This document shows positions 1-9,172 of a stretch of 64,000 nucleotides of DNA, piece after piece. The first letter of the stretch is position 1. Every line of letters starts with the position of its first letter. Origin of the DNA: Burkholderiaceae bacterium (GTDB lineage: Bacteria > Pseudomonadota > Gammaproteobacteria > Burkholderiales > Burkholderiaceae_C); assembly GCA_017848435.1 (NCBI GenBank), contig JAFEHU010000051.1, forward strand, positions 62,001 through 126,000, in the 5' to 3' direction. The notes below the pieces were generated by a model. The model was given only the letters and a program-made list of their open reading frames with translations, ran no database searches and was not told the DNA's origin. The translations under genes were made by a program, and so were the position numbers.

Positions 1-722
1 AAGCCGCCGTCAGCGCAAGCGTATACGTCATAGAACGGCGAATCGTGAAACGGGCTCGGCTGCGCGCCGTCAATTTGCCCATTGGCGCGAATCCAATGCA
101 CCAGCGTGCCCAGCATGGCCACGATGTCAATGATCGCGGCGTCCACGACCCGGCCGTGGCCGGTGGCGCGCGCATCGACCAGCGCGCAGGCGACGCCGAA
201 GGCCATGCCCAGCGCCCCGGCCCCATCCCCGAGTACCGAGGGCGGCACGATGGGCGCCTGCCCCCTGTGCGCCGACAGCGACAGCAGGCCTGTCAGCGCG
301 ACGTAGTTCAGGTCGTGGCCCGCGGCCTGGGCAAGTGGCCCGTCCTGGCCCCAGCCCGTCATCCGGCCATAGACCAGCCGGGGATTGAGCGCCGCGCAAT
401 CTGCGGGGCCGAAGCCCAGCCGCTCCATCACCCTTGGGCGAAAGCCTTCGATCAGAGCGTCGGCCTGGGCAATCAGTTCCAGTGCGCGCGCCTTGCCACC
501 GGGCGACTTCAGGTCGATGACCTCGACCTTCTTGCCGCGGTGCAGCGGGTTCTCCACCGCCCCGCCCAGCCGCTGCGCCCCAGCAGCCTGCTCGGCCCGT
601 GCCAGCGCGATCACCTCGGCGCCCATGTCGACCAGCATCCTGGCGGCCAGAGGGCCTGGACCGATGCCCTCAAACTCCACCACACGGACGCCGTGCAGAG
701 GCAACTGCAGCGTGTGCGGCAT
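1..722 (-). CDS. CaiB/BaiF family protein, alpha-methylacyl-CoA racemase-like (3' end cut by window)
   Basis: Read from ATG at 722, the first 240 codons encode a family III CoA-transferase fold. The protein opens with a GVRVVEFEGIGPGP-type motif and has GWGQDGP followed by GHDLNY near residues 124-140. The pair His136 and Asp166 has the same 30-residue spacing as the catalytic His/Asp pair of alpha-methylacyl-CoA racemases, so an epimerase of 2-methyl-branched acyl-CoA is more likely than a CoA transferase. The third catalytic residue lies beyond the window edge. The start is 2 bp after the TGA of the upstream acyl-CoA dehydrogenase, so the two are probably one operon. Branched fatty acids, isoprenoids or sterol side chains are possible substrates; none is proven. 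Confidence 0.85.
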   Translation of the reverse strand, partial: MPHTLQLPLHGVRVVEFEGIGPGPLAARMLVDMGAEVIALARAEQAAGAQRLGGAVENPLHRGKKVEVIDLKSPGGKARALELIAQADALIEGFRPRVMERLGFGPADCAALNPRLVYGRMTGWGQDGPLAQAAGHDLNYVALTGLLSLSAHRGQAPIVPPSVLGDGAGALGMAFGVACALVDARATGHGRVVDAAIIDIVAMLGTLVHWIRANGQIDGAQPSPFHDSPFYDVYACADGG

Positions 723-724
723 GT

Positions 725-1870
725 TCACAGCTTCCTCGAAACCAGGTCTTTCAGGACCTCGTTGGCGCCGCCGTAGATCTTCTGCACTCGCGAAGCGGCA
801 TACATCCGCGCGATCGGATACTCGGCCATGTAGCCGTAGCCGCCGAACAATTGGAGACACTCGTCCACCACGCGGCACTGCTGTTCGGTGCACCACCACT
901 TGGCCATGTAGGCGGCCTCGTTGTCGAGTGTGCCGTCCAGCAGTCTCTGTGTACAGTCGTTGACGAAGCTGCGCACCACATGCGCGATGGTCGCCATCTC
1001 GGCCAGCTTTTGGCGCGTTGTCTGCATGTCGAACAGAGGCGCACCGAATATCTTGCGCTGCTTCGTGTATTCGATGGTGAGCTCCAACGCCCGGTCGATG
1101 ACGGCCGCCGCCGGCACTGCAATGACCATGCGCTCGTAGGGCAGCGCGCCCATCAGTTGCCCAAAGCCTTGGCCTTCAACGCTCCCCAGCAGTTGGTCGG
1201 CTGGAACGCGCACGCTGTCGAAGAAGAGCTCCGCCGTGTCCGAGGCCTGCATGCCGATCTTTTCAAGCAGGCGGCCCACACGAAAGCCTGGCAGGTTCTC
1301 GGTCTCCAGTACGAACAGCGACACCCCTTTGCTGCCCGCGCCACTGGTGCGCGCCGCGACGATCAGCAGGTTTCCGGTGAAGCCGTTGGTGATGAAGGTC
1401 TTGGCGCCGTCGATCACGTAGTAGTCGCCGTCGCGCCGGGCCCGGGTGGAGATGGCCTTCAGATCCGAGCCGCAGCCCGGCTCGGTCATCGCGATGGCGG
1501 CCAGCATCTCGCCGTTCGTCACCTTGGGCAGCCAGCGCTGCTTTTGCGCTTCGGTGCCAAAGTCCAGGATGTAATGCGAAGCGATGGTGTGCACCGCGAT
1601 ATTGACCGGCATCTCGGCCTTGGCCAGTTCGTCCTGCACCACCAGCTGGTAGGCGAGGCTGGCGCCGGCACCACCATAGGTCTCGGGCATCTCGGGCAGC
1701 AGAAAGCTCATCCCGCCGAACGGACGCCAGACCTCGCGCGGGATGTAGCCCTGGCGGCGCCATTCGTCGAGCCGGGGAGTGAATTCGGCGGCAACGTAGC
1801 GACGCACCTGCTCGCGAAAAGCGTCGATCTCGTGGTCCATCCAGGCGTGGCGATACAGCTGTGGCAGCAT
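725..1870 (-). CDS. Acyl-CoA dehydrogenase, long-chain/isovaleryl-type (381 aa)
   Basis: FAD enzyme introducing an alpha,beta double bond into an acyl-CoA and passing electrons to ETF. The usual three-domain layout is complete: N-terminal helices, the MTEPGCGSDL motif near residues 128-137, the beta domain to about 225, and the C-terminal helical domain with QLFGGYGY near 340-347. The position of the usual catalytic Glu reads IYGGAN (Gly368). A Glu in LPYERM (Glu246) matches the base of long-chain and isovaleryl-CoA dehydrogenases, so the enzyme is expected to be active. Start chosen at 1870 because AAGGAG sits 8 bp upstream; the in-frame ATG at 1876 is too close to it. The gene diverges from an AraC-type regulator and precedes the racemase-like gene. 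Confidence 0.9.
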   Translation of the reverse strand: MLPQLYRHAWMDHEIDAFREQVRRYVAAEFTPRLDEWRRQGYIPREVWRPFGGMSFLLPEMPETYGGAGASLAYQLVVQDELAKAEMPVNIAVHTIASHYILDFGTEAQKQRWLPKVTNGEMLAAIAMTEPGCGSDLKAISTRARRDGDYYVIDGAKTFITNGFTGNLLIVAARTSGAGSKGVSLFVLETENLPGFRVGRLLEKIGMQASDTAELFFDSVRVPADQLLGSVEGQGFGQLMGALPYERMVIAVPAAAVIDRALELTIEYTKQRKIFGAPLFDMQTTRQKLAEMATIAHVVRSFVNDCTQRLLDGTLDNEAAYMAKWWCTEQQCRVVDECLQLFGGYGYMAEYPIARMYAASRVQKIYGGANEVLKDLVSRKL

Positions 1871-2064
1871 GGGCATGTCTCCTTGTATGTTGGCTTCTGA
1901 CCCCGCACCGGGCGTTCCGCACAGCGCCACTGCCGAAGTGTTTTTGGGGATGCGACAATCGTAGTAATTGGCCCCTGCGAGGGCGATAGCGGATTGCCTC
2001 AATCAACTGACAAATAACTTCTTTTGGCCCGCGCGACCGGCGTTGGCTCCTTCGATCACACGCA

Positions 2065-3093
2065 ATGCTGCAACCCGTCTTCACCGCTCCTATCTTTGCC
2101 GTGCATGGCCTGCTGGACGGCGCGCGCGGCAAGGGGCTGGCCACGCAAGAATGGCTGAAGGGCGTGCTGGGGCGCGCCGGCATCAGCGAATCGCTGCTGG
2201 AGCTCAAGGATTCGCGCGTAACCGTGGAGCAGTTCAACGCGCTATTTATCGCTGTCAAGGACAGCCTGAACGACGAGTGCCTGGGCTACCTACATGAGCG
2301 ACCCATGCGCCCGGGCAGCTTCGCGCTAATGGTGCGCAGCGCGTTCACTGCCCATTCGTTGTCATGCGCCCTGCGTCGCCTGAGCGAATCCTTCGCCCTG
2401 CTGCAGGACGACGTGACGCTGGTGCCCGTGACCGAGGGCGCGCTGGGGGGCTTCGCGCTGGAGATGCGCGGCGGCCCGGGCGCACATGCCGAATTCCTTC
2501 ATGCACATCTGCTGCGCGTGTTCTGGCGCTTGTTGCTGTGGCTGCACGGCGGCCGGCTGGTGCCGCAGCGATTCGACTTCAATTTTGCGCTGCCGCTCCA
2601 TGCGATGAGCTACGGGCGCATCTTTTCCGGCACGCTGTGCTTCGGGCAGCCGCGCACGGCCGCCTGGTTCGACGCCGATGCCTTTAAACAGCCGGTGCGG
2701 CGCGATCGGGACGCGCTGCAGTCCTTCCTGCGCGCCACGCCGGGCAACGTGGTGGGGCCTTACCTGAACGAGCGCAGCGCCAGCGCGCGGGTCCGCATGG
2801 TGCTGCAGCGGGCCAGCCCGGAATGGCCCGACCTGGTCGTCACCGCGCAGCGCCTGCACTTGTCGGTGAGCGCGTTGCAACGGCACCTGGCCTCCGAGGG
2901 CACTTCCTTCCAGGCGCTAAAGGACCAGTTGCGGCGCGACATGGCGATCGTGCGCCTGACCAGCAGCGAAGCCTCGCTCGTCGCCATCGCCGCCGACCTG
3001 GGCTTCACCGACAGCACCGCCTTCCAGCGCGCCTTCAAGGTCTGGACCGGCAGCGCGCCGGGAGCCTACCGTGCCCGCTCGCGCAGCAGGTAG
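2065..3093 (+). CDS. AraC-family transcriptional regulator with N-terminal arabinose-binding-like domain (342 aa)
   Basis: Predicted DNA-binding regulator. The first 200 or so residues match the ligand-sensing domain common in 340-aa AraC proteins of the OruR/AdhR type. The last 90 residues carry two helix-turn-helix units: the first around LHLSVSALQRHLASEG, the second around IAADLGFTDSTAFQRAFKVW, ending in the typical GSAPGAYR. It is transcribed away from the acyl-CoA dehydrogenase and racemase-like genes across a 194-bp intergenic region, so it most likely controls that operon in response to a pathway acid or CoA ester. No clear Shine-Dalgarno precedes the ATG. The effector is unknown. Confidence 0.88.
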   Translation: MLQPVFTAPIFAVHGLLDGARGKGLATQEWLKGVLGRAGISESLLELKDSRVTVEQFNALFIAVKDSLNDECLGYLHERPMRPGSFALMVRSAFTAHSLSCALRRLSESFALLQDDVTLVPVTEGALGGFALEMRGGPGAHAEFLHAHLLRVFWRLLLWLHGGRLVPQRFDFNFALPLHAMSYGRIFSGTLCFGQPRTAAWFDADAFKQPVRRDRDALQSFLRATPGNVVGPYLNERSASARVRMVLQRASPEWPDLVVTAQRLHLSVSALQRHLASEGTSFQALKDQLRRDMAIVRLTSSEASLVAIAADLGFTDSTAFQRAFKVWTGSAPGAYRARSRSR

Positions 3094-3440
3094 AACCCTA
3101 CATAGAGGCATTCGACGGATTCCGGCTCGGCCACGAGGCTGTAGCCGGCCACCGAGAAGATCGGTGCCTTCATAGCTGCCGGGGCCCTGGCCTACCTCGA
3201 GCGAGGCTCTCGTGCGCTCAAGAGACTGTTTGCCGCCGTTGGGGCAGTTGCACCGACGGCAGCGCAGCGACAGGCTGTGCCAGGAAGCAGACGTTTTCCA
3301 TCAGCCTATCGAGGTCATTCGTCATTGCCACCGTTGAGGCTGACTTCTAAGCTTCCTAAGCTAAAACTGAGCTCGCACTGCATAGGAGTGATGGCTCTGC
3401 GCCATTAGGAGCAGCACTGCCAGAATGTAAATCAAGCATC
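3094..3440. other. Gene-free stretch of 347 bp between the AraC and hydrolase genes
   Basis: No convincing gene is seen. On the minus strand a 35-codon ORF from ATG 3171 reads APIFSVAGYSLVAE, which resembles the C-terminus of EtfA ([14 protein letters not shown] at about 10030-10075 here). It may be a decayed gene end. A short AGCTT/AAGCT repeat lies near 3350-3362. The promoter of the downstream hydrolase presumably lies in the last 100 bp. Confidence 0.4.
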
Positions 3441-4490
3441 ATGACCGACGCAGCCCCGGCACTCTCGTATCCGTTCTCGGATCTCCCACTCCCTGGCCAA
3501 GCCACGGAAATCAAGCCTGGTGTGCTGTGGCTGCGCATGCCGCTGCCGTTTTCCCTGGATCACATCAACCTCTGGGCATTGAGCGACGGTCCTGGTTGGG
3601 CGGTCGTGGACACGGGCATTCGCAGCGTGGACGTCAGGAACGCGTGGCTCGCCTTGCTCGCTCCGCAGGGGCCGCTAGCCGGCCGACCCATCTCCCGTGT
3701 GATAGCGACGCACATGCACCCGGATCATGTGGGCATGGCGGGATGGTTGACACGTCGCTTCGAATGCGCGCTTTGGATGACACGAGACGAGTATTTGAGC
3801 TGTCGGGTGATGCTTGCCGATACGGGGCGGGAAGCGCCAGTCGATGGCGTTCGCTTCTATCGGAGGGCCGGATGGAGCGACACCGAGGTGGATGAGTACC
3901 GCACCCGGTTCGGTGACTTCGGTAAAATGATCCATCCATTGCCTGACAGCTTTGTGCGGCTCACGGATGGCCAGATGTTGCGGATCGGGGACCAGGAATG
4001 GGAAGTCATCGTCGGCACAGGACATTCCCCCGAGCACGCGTGCTTCTACTCGCGCGAACTGGATTTGCTGATATCGGGGGATCAGGTTCTTCCCAGGATC
4101 AGTTCCAATACCTCCGTGTACGCCACCGAGCCGCATGCGAATCCTCTGCAGGGTTGGCTCGATTCCATCGACCGGTTGATGCAACGCGTACCTGGGAGCG
4201 CCCTGATTCTGCCTGCCCACAACGAACCTTTCCATGGCCTGCACCTACGGTTGGAGCAACTGCGTGCGAGCACCGTCAGAGGCACCGACCGCGTCAGGCA
4301 ACAACTTGCGCAGCCTCTGAGGGTCATCGACCTGGTTCGCGCCCTGTACCGTTCGTCCATTGTTGCGGAGCAAATGCACCTCAACCTCGCGACCGGAGAG
4401 ACGCTCGCCCACCTAAACTATCTCGACCAGCGTGGGGAAATCGTGTCTGCAGAAGACGAAGACGGCGCAATGCGCTATCGGCTCGCCTGA
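3441..4490 (+). CDS. Metallo-beta-lactamase-fold hydrolase (349 aa)
   Basis: Likely a cytosolic metal-dependent hydrolase with a C-terminal extension. The signature THMHPDHVG gives His91, His93, Asp95 and His96. Further metal ligands are visible as His195 in GTGHSPEH, Asp214 in LISGDQVL and His260 in LPAHNEPF, so the di-metal site is complete. There is no signal peptide. The C-terminal 80 residues look like the small helical domain seen in lactonase/thioesterase-like members. Beside acyl-CoA genes a thioesterase or lactonase role is plausible, but the substrate is unknown. The gene stands alone, 15 bp before the end of an IS630 remnant on the opposite strand. Confidence 0.85.
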   Translation: MTDAAPALSYPFSDLPLPGQATEIKPGVLWLRMPLPFSLDHINLWALSDGPGWAVVDTGIRSVDVRNAWLALLAPQGPLAGRPISRVIATHMHPDHVGMAGWLTRRFECALWMTRDEYLSCRVMLADTGREAPVDGVRFYRRAGWSDTEVDEYRTRFGDFGKMIHPLPDSFVRLTDGQMLRIGDQEWEVIVGTGHSPEHACFYSRELDLLISGDQVLPRISSNTSVYATEPHANPLQGWLDSIDRLMQRVPGSALILPAHNEPFHGLHLRLEQLRASTVRGTDRVRQQLAQPLRVIDLVRALYRSSIVAEQMHLNLATGETLAHLNYLDQRGEIVSAEDEDGAMRYRLA

Positions 4491-4505
4491 TGCACTAATT
4501 TGCCC

Positions 4506-5055
4506 TCAAGGATATAGAAGTAACCCAATCAAGCCTGTCATTGACTGGGTTCTTTGCTGATGTGTTTCGAGAGCAATGAGTCCTTGCACCAGCGCGTCGT
4601 GTACGGCCTCCAGTTCTTTGAACACCGTGTTGGCAAACCAATCCTGGCACGGCACCTTCCACAGATGCTCGACCGGGTTCAGCTCAAGGCTGGCAGAAAC
4701 TCTAGGCGCATATTCTGTGGCACATCCAAGTGACCCGCGATGTGCCAACCCGCCTGATCCATGACCATCATGATGAACTCGACGGCATGGCGTCGCGCCA
4801 TCTCGGCCAGGAACACCTGCATCGTCTCAGCGTTGGCCCAGGGCAGCACCAGAGAGTCAATCACGCCATCGTGCGTGCTGACGGCGGCGAAGGCGTACAG
4901 GGTCTGGCGTTGAGGCGTGCGCCGACGATGGGGCGTGAGCCCCTGGGCACCCAACACTGCCGGGGTGTTCCCAGCAGGCAGAAGCGCCCTTCGTGCTGGA
5001 ATATCAGCCGCACGCGGCGACCATATTCAGCTTGACGCCTGACCTCTTGGCGCAC
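4506..5055 (-). pseudogene. IS630-family transposase remnant, frameshifted
   Basis: Three minus-strand frames together rebuild the DDE domain. Frame one (from about 5055) reads RLIFQHEGRF and RPIVGARLN. Frame two (about 4920-4690) reads TLYAFAAVSTHDG and MMVMDQAGWH. Frame three (4748-4506) reads LNPVEHLW and runs to the C-terminus. Frameshifts lie near 4920 and 4690. The first catalytic Asp of the QDE motif is His here; the second Asp and the Glu are kept. The N-terminal helix-turn-helix part was not recognised, so the copy is broken both in frame and in its active site. No terminal inverted repeats or target duplications could be identified. Confidence 0.85.
4522..4551 (+). terminator. Possible hairpin terminator after the hydrolase gene
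   Basis: AACCCAATCAA (4522-4532) and TTGACTGGGTT (4541-4551) pair at 10 of 11 positions around an 8-base loop, followed by CTTTG. The hairpin lies inside the 3' end of the transposase remnant and 32 bp after the hydrolase stop. It could terminate either strand. The T-run is short, so this is uncertain. Confidence 0.35.
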
Positions 5056-5224
5056 TTGAACAGTGCTCTCAGAAAGGGGCCGTTTGTCATTCGATCGGGG
5101 CGCTTCGTCATCGCGGCTCGCAGCACCGGCACCTAGGATTCCTTGTGTGCGCTGGACGACATGTAGCGGAGCGGCGATGACCGCCGCCCCACGATCCAGA
5201 GCCTAACTCAAAGGAGACAAACAC

Positions 5225-6592
5225 GTGTGCCAAATCGACATGCAGAAGCTCGCCGACGACGCTCGCTTCAACCGCTTTCATGCCAAGGTGCTTCTGTGGT
5301 GCCTGTTGATTCTCATCATCGACGGCTATGACATCGCCGTGGTGGGCATCGCCCTGCCGTCCATCATGCAGCAGATGGGCGTGAACGCATCGACTGCCGG
5401 TTTCATGGCCAGTTCGGCCCTGTTCGGCATGATGTTCGGCGCCATGGTTCTGGGCACGCTGTCCGACCGGATTGGTCGGCGCTGGGCCCTCTCCATTGGC
5501 GTCATGCTGTTCAGCGTGTTCACCGCGGCCGCCGGATTCACCAAGGATCCCATCAGCTTCAGCGTGGTGCGCTTCATCGCGGGCCTGGGGATTGGCGGTG
5601 TGCTGCCGGTCATCGTGGCACAGATGGTCGAGTACTCGCCCAAGAAGATCCGCAGCCTGATGACGGCGCTGATGACTTCGGGCTACGCACTGGGCGGCAT
5701 CCTGGCCGCGGTGCTCGGCAAGCAGCTGATCGGCGAGTACGGCTGGCAGGTCGTTTTCATCGCAGCGGGTGTGCCGGTCCTGCTGATTCCGTTCATCTTG
5801 AAGCTGGTGCCGGAATCAATGACCTACCTGATCTCGCGCAGCCGCAACGGCGAACTGGCCGAAGTGGCCCGTAATCTCCAGCCGGGAGTCAAGCACCCGG
5901 CGGACGCCCAGTTCGTCGTGCCCACCGCCGACCGCGTGGCGGGTGCGCCGGTCTCCCGGCTGTTCCAGGACGGGCGAGGCCCGAGCACGGTGCTGTTCTG
6001 GATCGCCTTCTTCTCGGGCCTGTTCATGGTCTATGCGCTCAGCAGCTGGCTGACCAAGCTGATGGCTATGGCTGGCTACAGCCTGGGGTCTGCCCTCAGC
6101 TTCGTGATCGCGCTGAACGTTGGCGCCATCATCGGTGCCGTGGGAGGCGGGTGGCTCGCCGACAAGTTCAACATCAAGTGGGTGCTGGTGGGGATGTATG
6201 CGCTGGGCGGCGTGCTGCTGTACCTGATGACGTTCCAGACCTCGACCGAGCTGCGTTATCTGATCATCGGCGCGGTCGGCGCCTGCACCACCGGCGCGCA
6301 ATTGGTGGCCTATGCCTACTGCGGGCAGTTTTACCCGATGTCCATCCGCTCGACCGGCATCGGCATGGCCTCCGGCGTGGGGCGCCTGGGCGCGATCGCG
6401 GCGCCGCTGCTAATCGGCCAGATCGTTGCGCTTGAGCTGCCGCTGGAGCAGAACTTCCTGGTGATCGGGGCTTTCGGAATCATCGGCTCGATCGCCCTGG
6501 CGTTCATCAGGCATGGCGGCCCGGCGTCGGTGGGCCCGCAAGAGGCTGCACGCGAGTTGCGCCCGTCGCAACAGACGCCGCAAAACGCCTGA
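5225..6592 (+). CDS. MFS permease, aromatic acid:H+ symporter (AAHS)-like (455 aa)
   Basis: Inner-membrane proton symporter with 12 predicted membrane segments. The first segment carries DGYDIAVVGIALP, the family's DGxD motif. The loop between segments 2 and 3 has GTLSDRIGRR, the general MFS signature, and the central loop is long as in PcaK/BenK-type carriers. The GTG start at 5225 is supported by AAGGAG 8 bp upstream; the next ATG lies five codons on. The gene is 24 bp before a large acyl-CoA dehydrogenase and leads the operon to etfA, so it probably imports the carboxylic acid that the operon degrades. The family suggests an aromatic or cyclic acid; the actual substrate is not determinable. 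Confidence 0.88.
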   Translation: MCQIDMQKLADDARFNRFHAKVLLWCLLILIIDGYDIAVVGIALPSIMQQMGVNASTAGFMASSALFGMMFGAMVLGTLSDRIGRRWALSIGVMLFSVFTAAAGFTKDPISFSVVRFIAGLGIGGVLPVIVAQMVEYSPKKIRSLMTALMTSGYALGGILAAVLGKQLIGEYGWQVVFIAAGVPVLLIPFILKLVPESMTYLISRSRNGELAEVARNLQPGVKHPADAQFVVPTADRVAGAPVSRLFQDGRGPSTVLFWIAFFSGLFMVYALSSWLTKLMAMAGYSLGSALSFVIALNVGAIIGAVGGGWLADKFNIKWVLVGMYALGGVLLYLMTFQTSTELRYLIIGAVGACTTGAQLVAYAYCGQFYPMSIRSTGIGMASGVGRLGAIAAPLLIGQIVALELPLEQNFLVIGAFGIIGSIALAFIRHGGPASVGPQEAARELRPSQQTPQNA

Positions 6593-6616
6593 TCGTAGCC
6601 ATCAAGGAAATTCGCT

Positions 6617-8398
6617 GTGTCTGTCTACATAGCCCCCCTGCGCGAAATGCTGTTCGCCATGAAAGAGGTCGGCGGCCTGGACGCGATCTGCGCCCAGCCC
6701 GACCATGAAGAAACCACGCCCGACCTGGTCGAGGCCATCCTGCAGGAGGCGGCTAATTACGCCGCTGGCGTGCTGGATCCGCTCAACCGCCCCGGCGACG
6801 TGCAGGGCGCGCGCTGGCACGATGGTCGGGTCACGCCCGCCGACGGCTTTCGCGAAGCCTGGGCCAGCTTCTGCGAGAACGGCTGGAACGGCATGCCCGC
6901 TGCCACCGAATGGGGCGGCCAGGGCCTGCCCACGCTGGTCTCCACCGCCGTGCTGGAGATGTGGAAGTCGTCCAACCTCGCGTTCAGCCTGTGCCAGATG
7001 CTCACGCTGGGCGCGGTGGAGGCCATTGCGCACCATGGCAGCGACGCACTCCAGCGCCGCTTCCTGGCACCCATGGTCGAGGGCCGCTGGACGGGCACCA
7101 TGAACCTCACCGAGCCCCAGGCCGGCTCTGACCTGGCCGCGCTGCGCAGCCGTGCCGTACACGAGGGCGACCACTACCACGTCAGCGGCAACAAGATCTT
7201 CATCACCTGGGGCGAGCACGACATGGCCGAGAACATCGTGCACCTGGTGCTGGCGCGCCTACCCGATGCGCCACCGGGGGTGAAAGGCATCTCGCTGTTC
7301 CTGTGCCCGAAGTACCTGGTCAACGACGATGGCACCCTGGGCGAACGCAACGACTTGGCCTGCACGTCGATTGAGCACAAGATGGGCATCCACGGCAGCC
7401 CCACGGCGTCGATGAGTTTTGGCGACAGCGGCGGCGCTATCGGCTACCTGGTCGGCGAGCCGCACCAGGGGCTGGCCTGCATGTTCACCATGATGAACCA
7501 CGCGCGGCTGAACGTTGGCCTGGAAGGCGTGGGCATTTCCGAGCGCGCCTACCAGCGCGCACGCGCCTATGCGCTGGAGCGGGTGCAGGGCAAGCCGCTG
7601 ATCAGCGGCAGCACCGCCATCGCAGGCCACCCGGACGTGCGGCGCATGCTGATGGACATGAAGGCCCGCACCGAGGCCATGCGCGCGCTGGCCTACTTCT
7701 GCGCCGGTCAGATGGACCGCGCCGCGGGCCACGCCGATGCGCAGGAGCGCGCGCAGGCGCAGGCCCTGGTCGGCCTGCTGATACCGGTGGTCAAAGGCTG
7801 GTGTACCGACAGCGCGCAGGGCATCACGTCCGACGGCGTGCAGGTGCATGGCGGCATGGGCTACGTCGAGGAAACCGGCGCCTCCCAGCACATGCGCGAC
7901 GCGCGCATCACGACCATCTACGAAGGCACCACGGGCATCCAGGCCAACGACCTGATCGGCCGCAAGCTGGCACGCGAGGGCGGGCGCACGCTGAAGGCGC
8001 TGCTGGGCCGCATCGACGGCGATGCGCGCCGGTTGGTCGAATCGCCCGATGCAGTGCTGGCGCAGATCGGCCGCGCGTTGGCAGCCGCTGCCCAGGCGCT
8101 GGACGAAGCGGTCGACTGGCTGCTGGCCCACGACGGTCAACCCGCGCAGTGCGCGGCGGGCGCCGTGCCCTTCCTGCGGCTGGCGGGCACCGTGATCGGC
8201 GGCTGGCTGTCGGCGCGCATGGCCGAAGCCGCTACCGCGCAACTCGCGGCGGGCGCGGGCGATGCGGGCTTTCTCGGTACCAAGCGCGCCACAGCCAGCC
8301 ATTACGCGGCGCATGTCCTGGTGCAGGCGCCGATGCTGCGCGACATCGTCACGGGCGGCGCCGCCAGCACGCTGGCCCTGGCGGACGATCAACTCTGA
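6617..8398 (+). CDS. Large acyl-CoA dehydrogenase, DmdC/FadE-like (593 aa)
   Basis: FAD-dependent acyl-CoA dehydrogenase of the roughly 600-aa class, with an extra N-terminal segment and a C-terminal domain beyond the usual core. [10 protein letters not shown] lies near residues 162-171. [11 protein letters not shown] and [13 protein letters not shown] (about 418-446) carry the standard catalytic Glu, so this enzyme uses the classical base, unlike the smaller dehydrogenase at 725-1870. GTG start with AAGGAAA upstream. It lies 24 bp after the permease and 24 bp before etfB, so electrons very likely pass to the adjacent ETF. Members of this class act on short to medium or unusual acyl-CoAs, for example 3-methylmercaptopropionyl-CoA; the substrate here is unknown. 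Confidence 0.9.
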   Translation: MSVYIAPLREMLFAMKEVGGLDAICAQPDHEETTPDLVEAILQEAANYAAGVLDPLNRPGDVQGARWHDGRVTPADGFREAWASFCENGWNGMPAATEWGGQGLPTLVSTAVLEMWKSSNLAFSLCQMLTLGAVEAIAHHGSDALQRRFLAPMVEGRWTGTMNLTEPQAGSDLAALRSRAVHEGDHYHVSGNKIFITWGEHDMAENIVHLVLARLPDAPPGVKGISLFLCPKYLVNDDGTLGERNDLACTSIEHKMGIHGSPTASMSFGDSGGAIGYLVGEPHQGLACMFTMMNHARLNVGLEGVGISERAYQRARAYALERVQGKPLISGSTAIAGHPDVRRMLMDMKARTEAMRALAYFCAGQMDRAAGHADAQERAQAQALVGLLIPVVKGWCTDSAQGITSDGVQVHGGMGYVEETGASQHMRDARITTIYEGTTGIQANDLIGRKLAREGGRTLKALLGRIDGDARRLVESPDAVLAQIGRALAAAAQALDEAVDWLLAHDGQPAQCAAGAVPFLRLAGTVIGGWLSARMAEAATAQLAAGAGDAGFLGTKRATASHYAAHVLVQAPMLRDIVTGGAASTLALADDQL

Positions 8399-8422
8399 AT
8401 GATCCTGAAAGGAAACCCTCCC

Positions 8423-9172
8423 ATGAAAATCCTGGTTCCCGTCAAGCGGGTGGTTGACTACAACGTCAAGGTCCGCGTCAAGAGCGATGGCAGCGGCGTG
8501 GACATCGCCAATGTCAAGATGAGCATGAACCCCTTCGACGAGATTGCCGTCGAAGAGGCTGTGCGGCTCAGGGAGAAAGGCGCGGCAACGGAGATCGTCG
8601 CCGTCTCGTGCGGCGTGTCTCAATGCCAGGAGACGCTGCGCACCGCCATGGCCATCGGTGCCGACCGCGGCATCCTAGTCGAGACCAATGAAGAACTGCA
8701 GCCGCTGGCCGTGGCTAAGCTGCTTAAGGCCCTGATCGACAAGGAACAGCCCGGCCTCGTGATCCTGGGCAAGCAGGCCATCGACGACGACTGCAACCAG
8801 ACCGGCCAGATGCTGGCGGCGCTGGCCGGTCTGCCGCAAGCCACCTTCGCCTCCAAGGTCGAGCTCGCCAGCGACAAGGCAGCCGTGACCCGCGAAGTGG
8901 ACGGCGGCCTGGAAACCCTTAGCCTCACGCTGCCCGCGGTCATCACCGCCGACCTGCGTCTGAACGAACCGCGCTACGTCACCTTGCCCAACATCATGAA
9001 GGCCAAGAAAAAGCCGCTGGACACCATCAAGCCCGAAGACCTCGGCGTTCAAGTCGCCCCGCGCCTGAAGACCCTGAAGGTGACCGAACCCGCCAAGCGC
9101 GGCGCCGGCGTGAAGGTGGCTGACGTGGCCGCCCTGGTCGAAAAACTCAAGAACGAAGCGAAGGTGATCTAA
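8423..9172 (+). CDS. etfB: Electron transfer flavoprotein beta subunit (249 aa)
   Basis: Small ETF subunit that binds AMP and docks to acyl-CoA dehydrogenases. It opens with [17 protein letters not shown] and carries the ETF-beta signature [19 protein letters not shown] near residues 174-192, with the recognition loop just after it. Start placed at 8423 because AAAGGA lies 9 bp upstream; an in-frame ATG at 8399 directly after the dehydrogenase stop has no ribosome site. The etfA start follows the stop codon with no gap. A dedicated ETF inside the cargo lets the pathway work independently of the host ETF genes. Confidence 0.95.
   Translation: MKILVPVKRVVDYNVKVRVKSDGSGVDIANVKMSMNPFDEIAVEEAVRLREKGAATEIVAVSCGVSQCQETLRTAMAIGADRGILVETNEELQPLAVAKLLKALIDKEQPGLVILGKQAIDDDCNQTGQMLAALAGLPQATFASKVELASDKAAVTREVDGGLETLSLTLPAVITADLRLNEPRYVTLPNIMKAKKKPLDTIKPEDLGVQVAPRLKTLKVTEPAKRGAGVKVADVAALVEKLKNEAKVI

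Noticed and set aside
725..1870. Loss of the catalytic Glu, suggesting an inactive acyl-CoA dehydrogenase
   Set aside because: The long-chain/isovaleryl class uses a Glu in another helix, and that residue (Glu246 in LPYERM) is present.
4730..5035. Plus-strand frame of 101 codons near the IS630 remnant
   Set aside because: It is the complement of the transposase remnant and shows no resemblance to a protein family.
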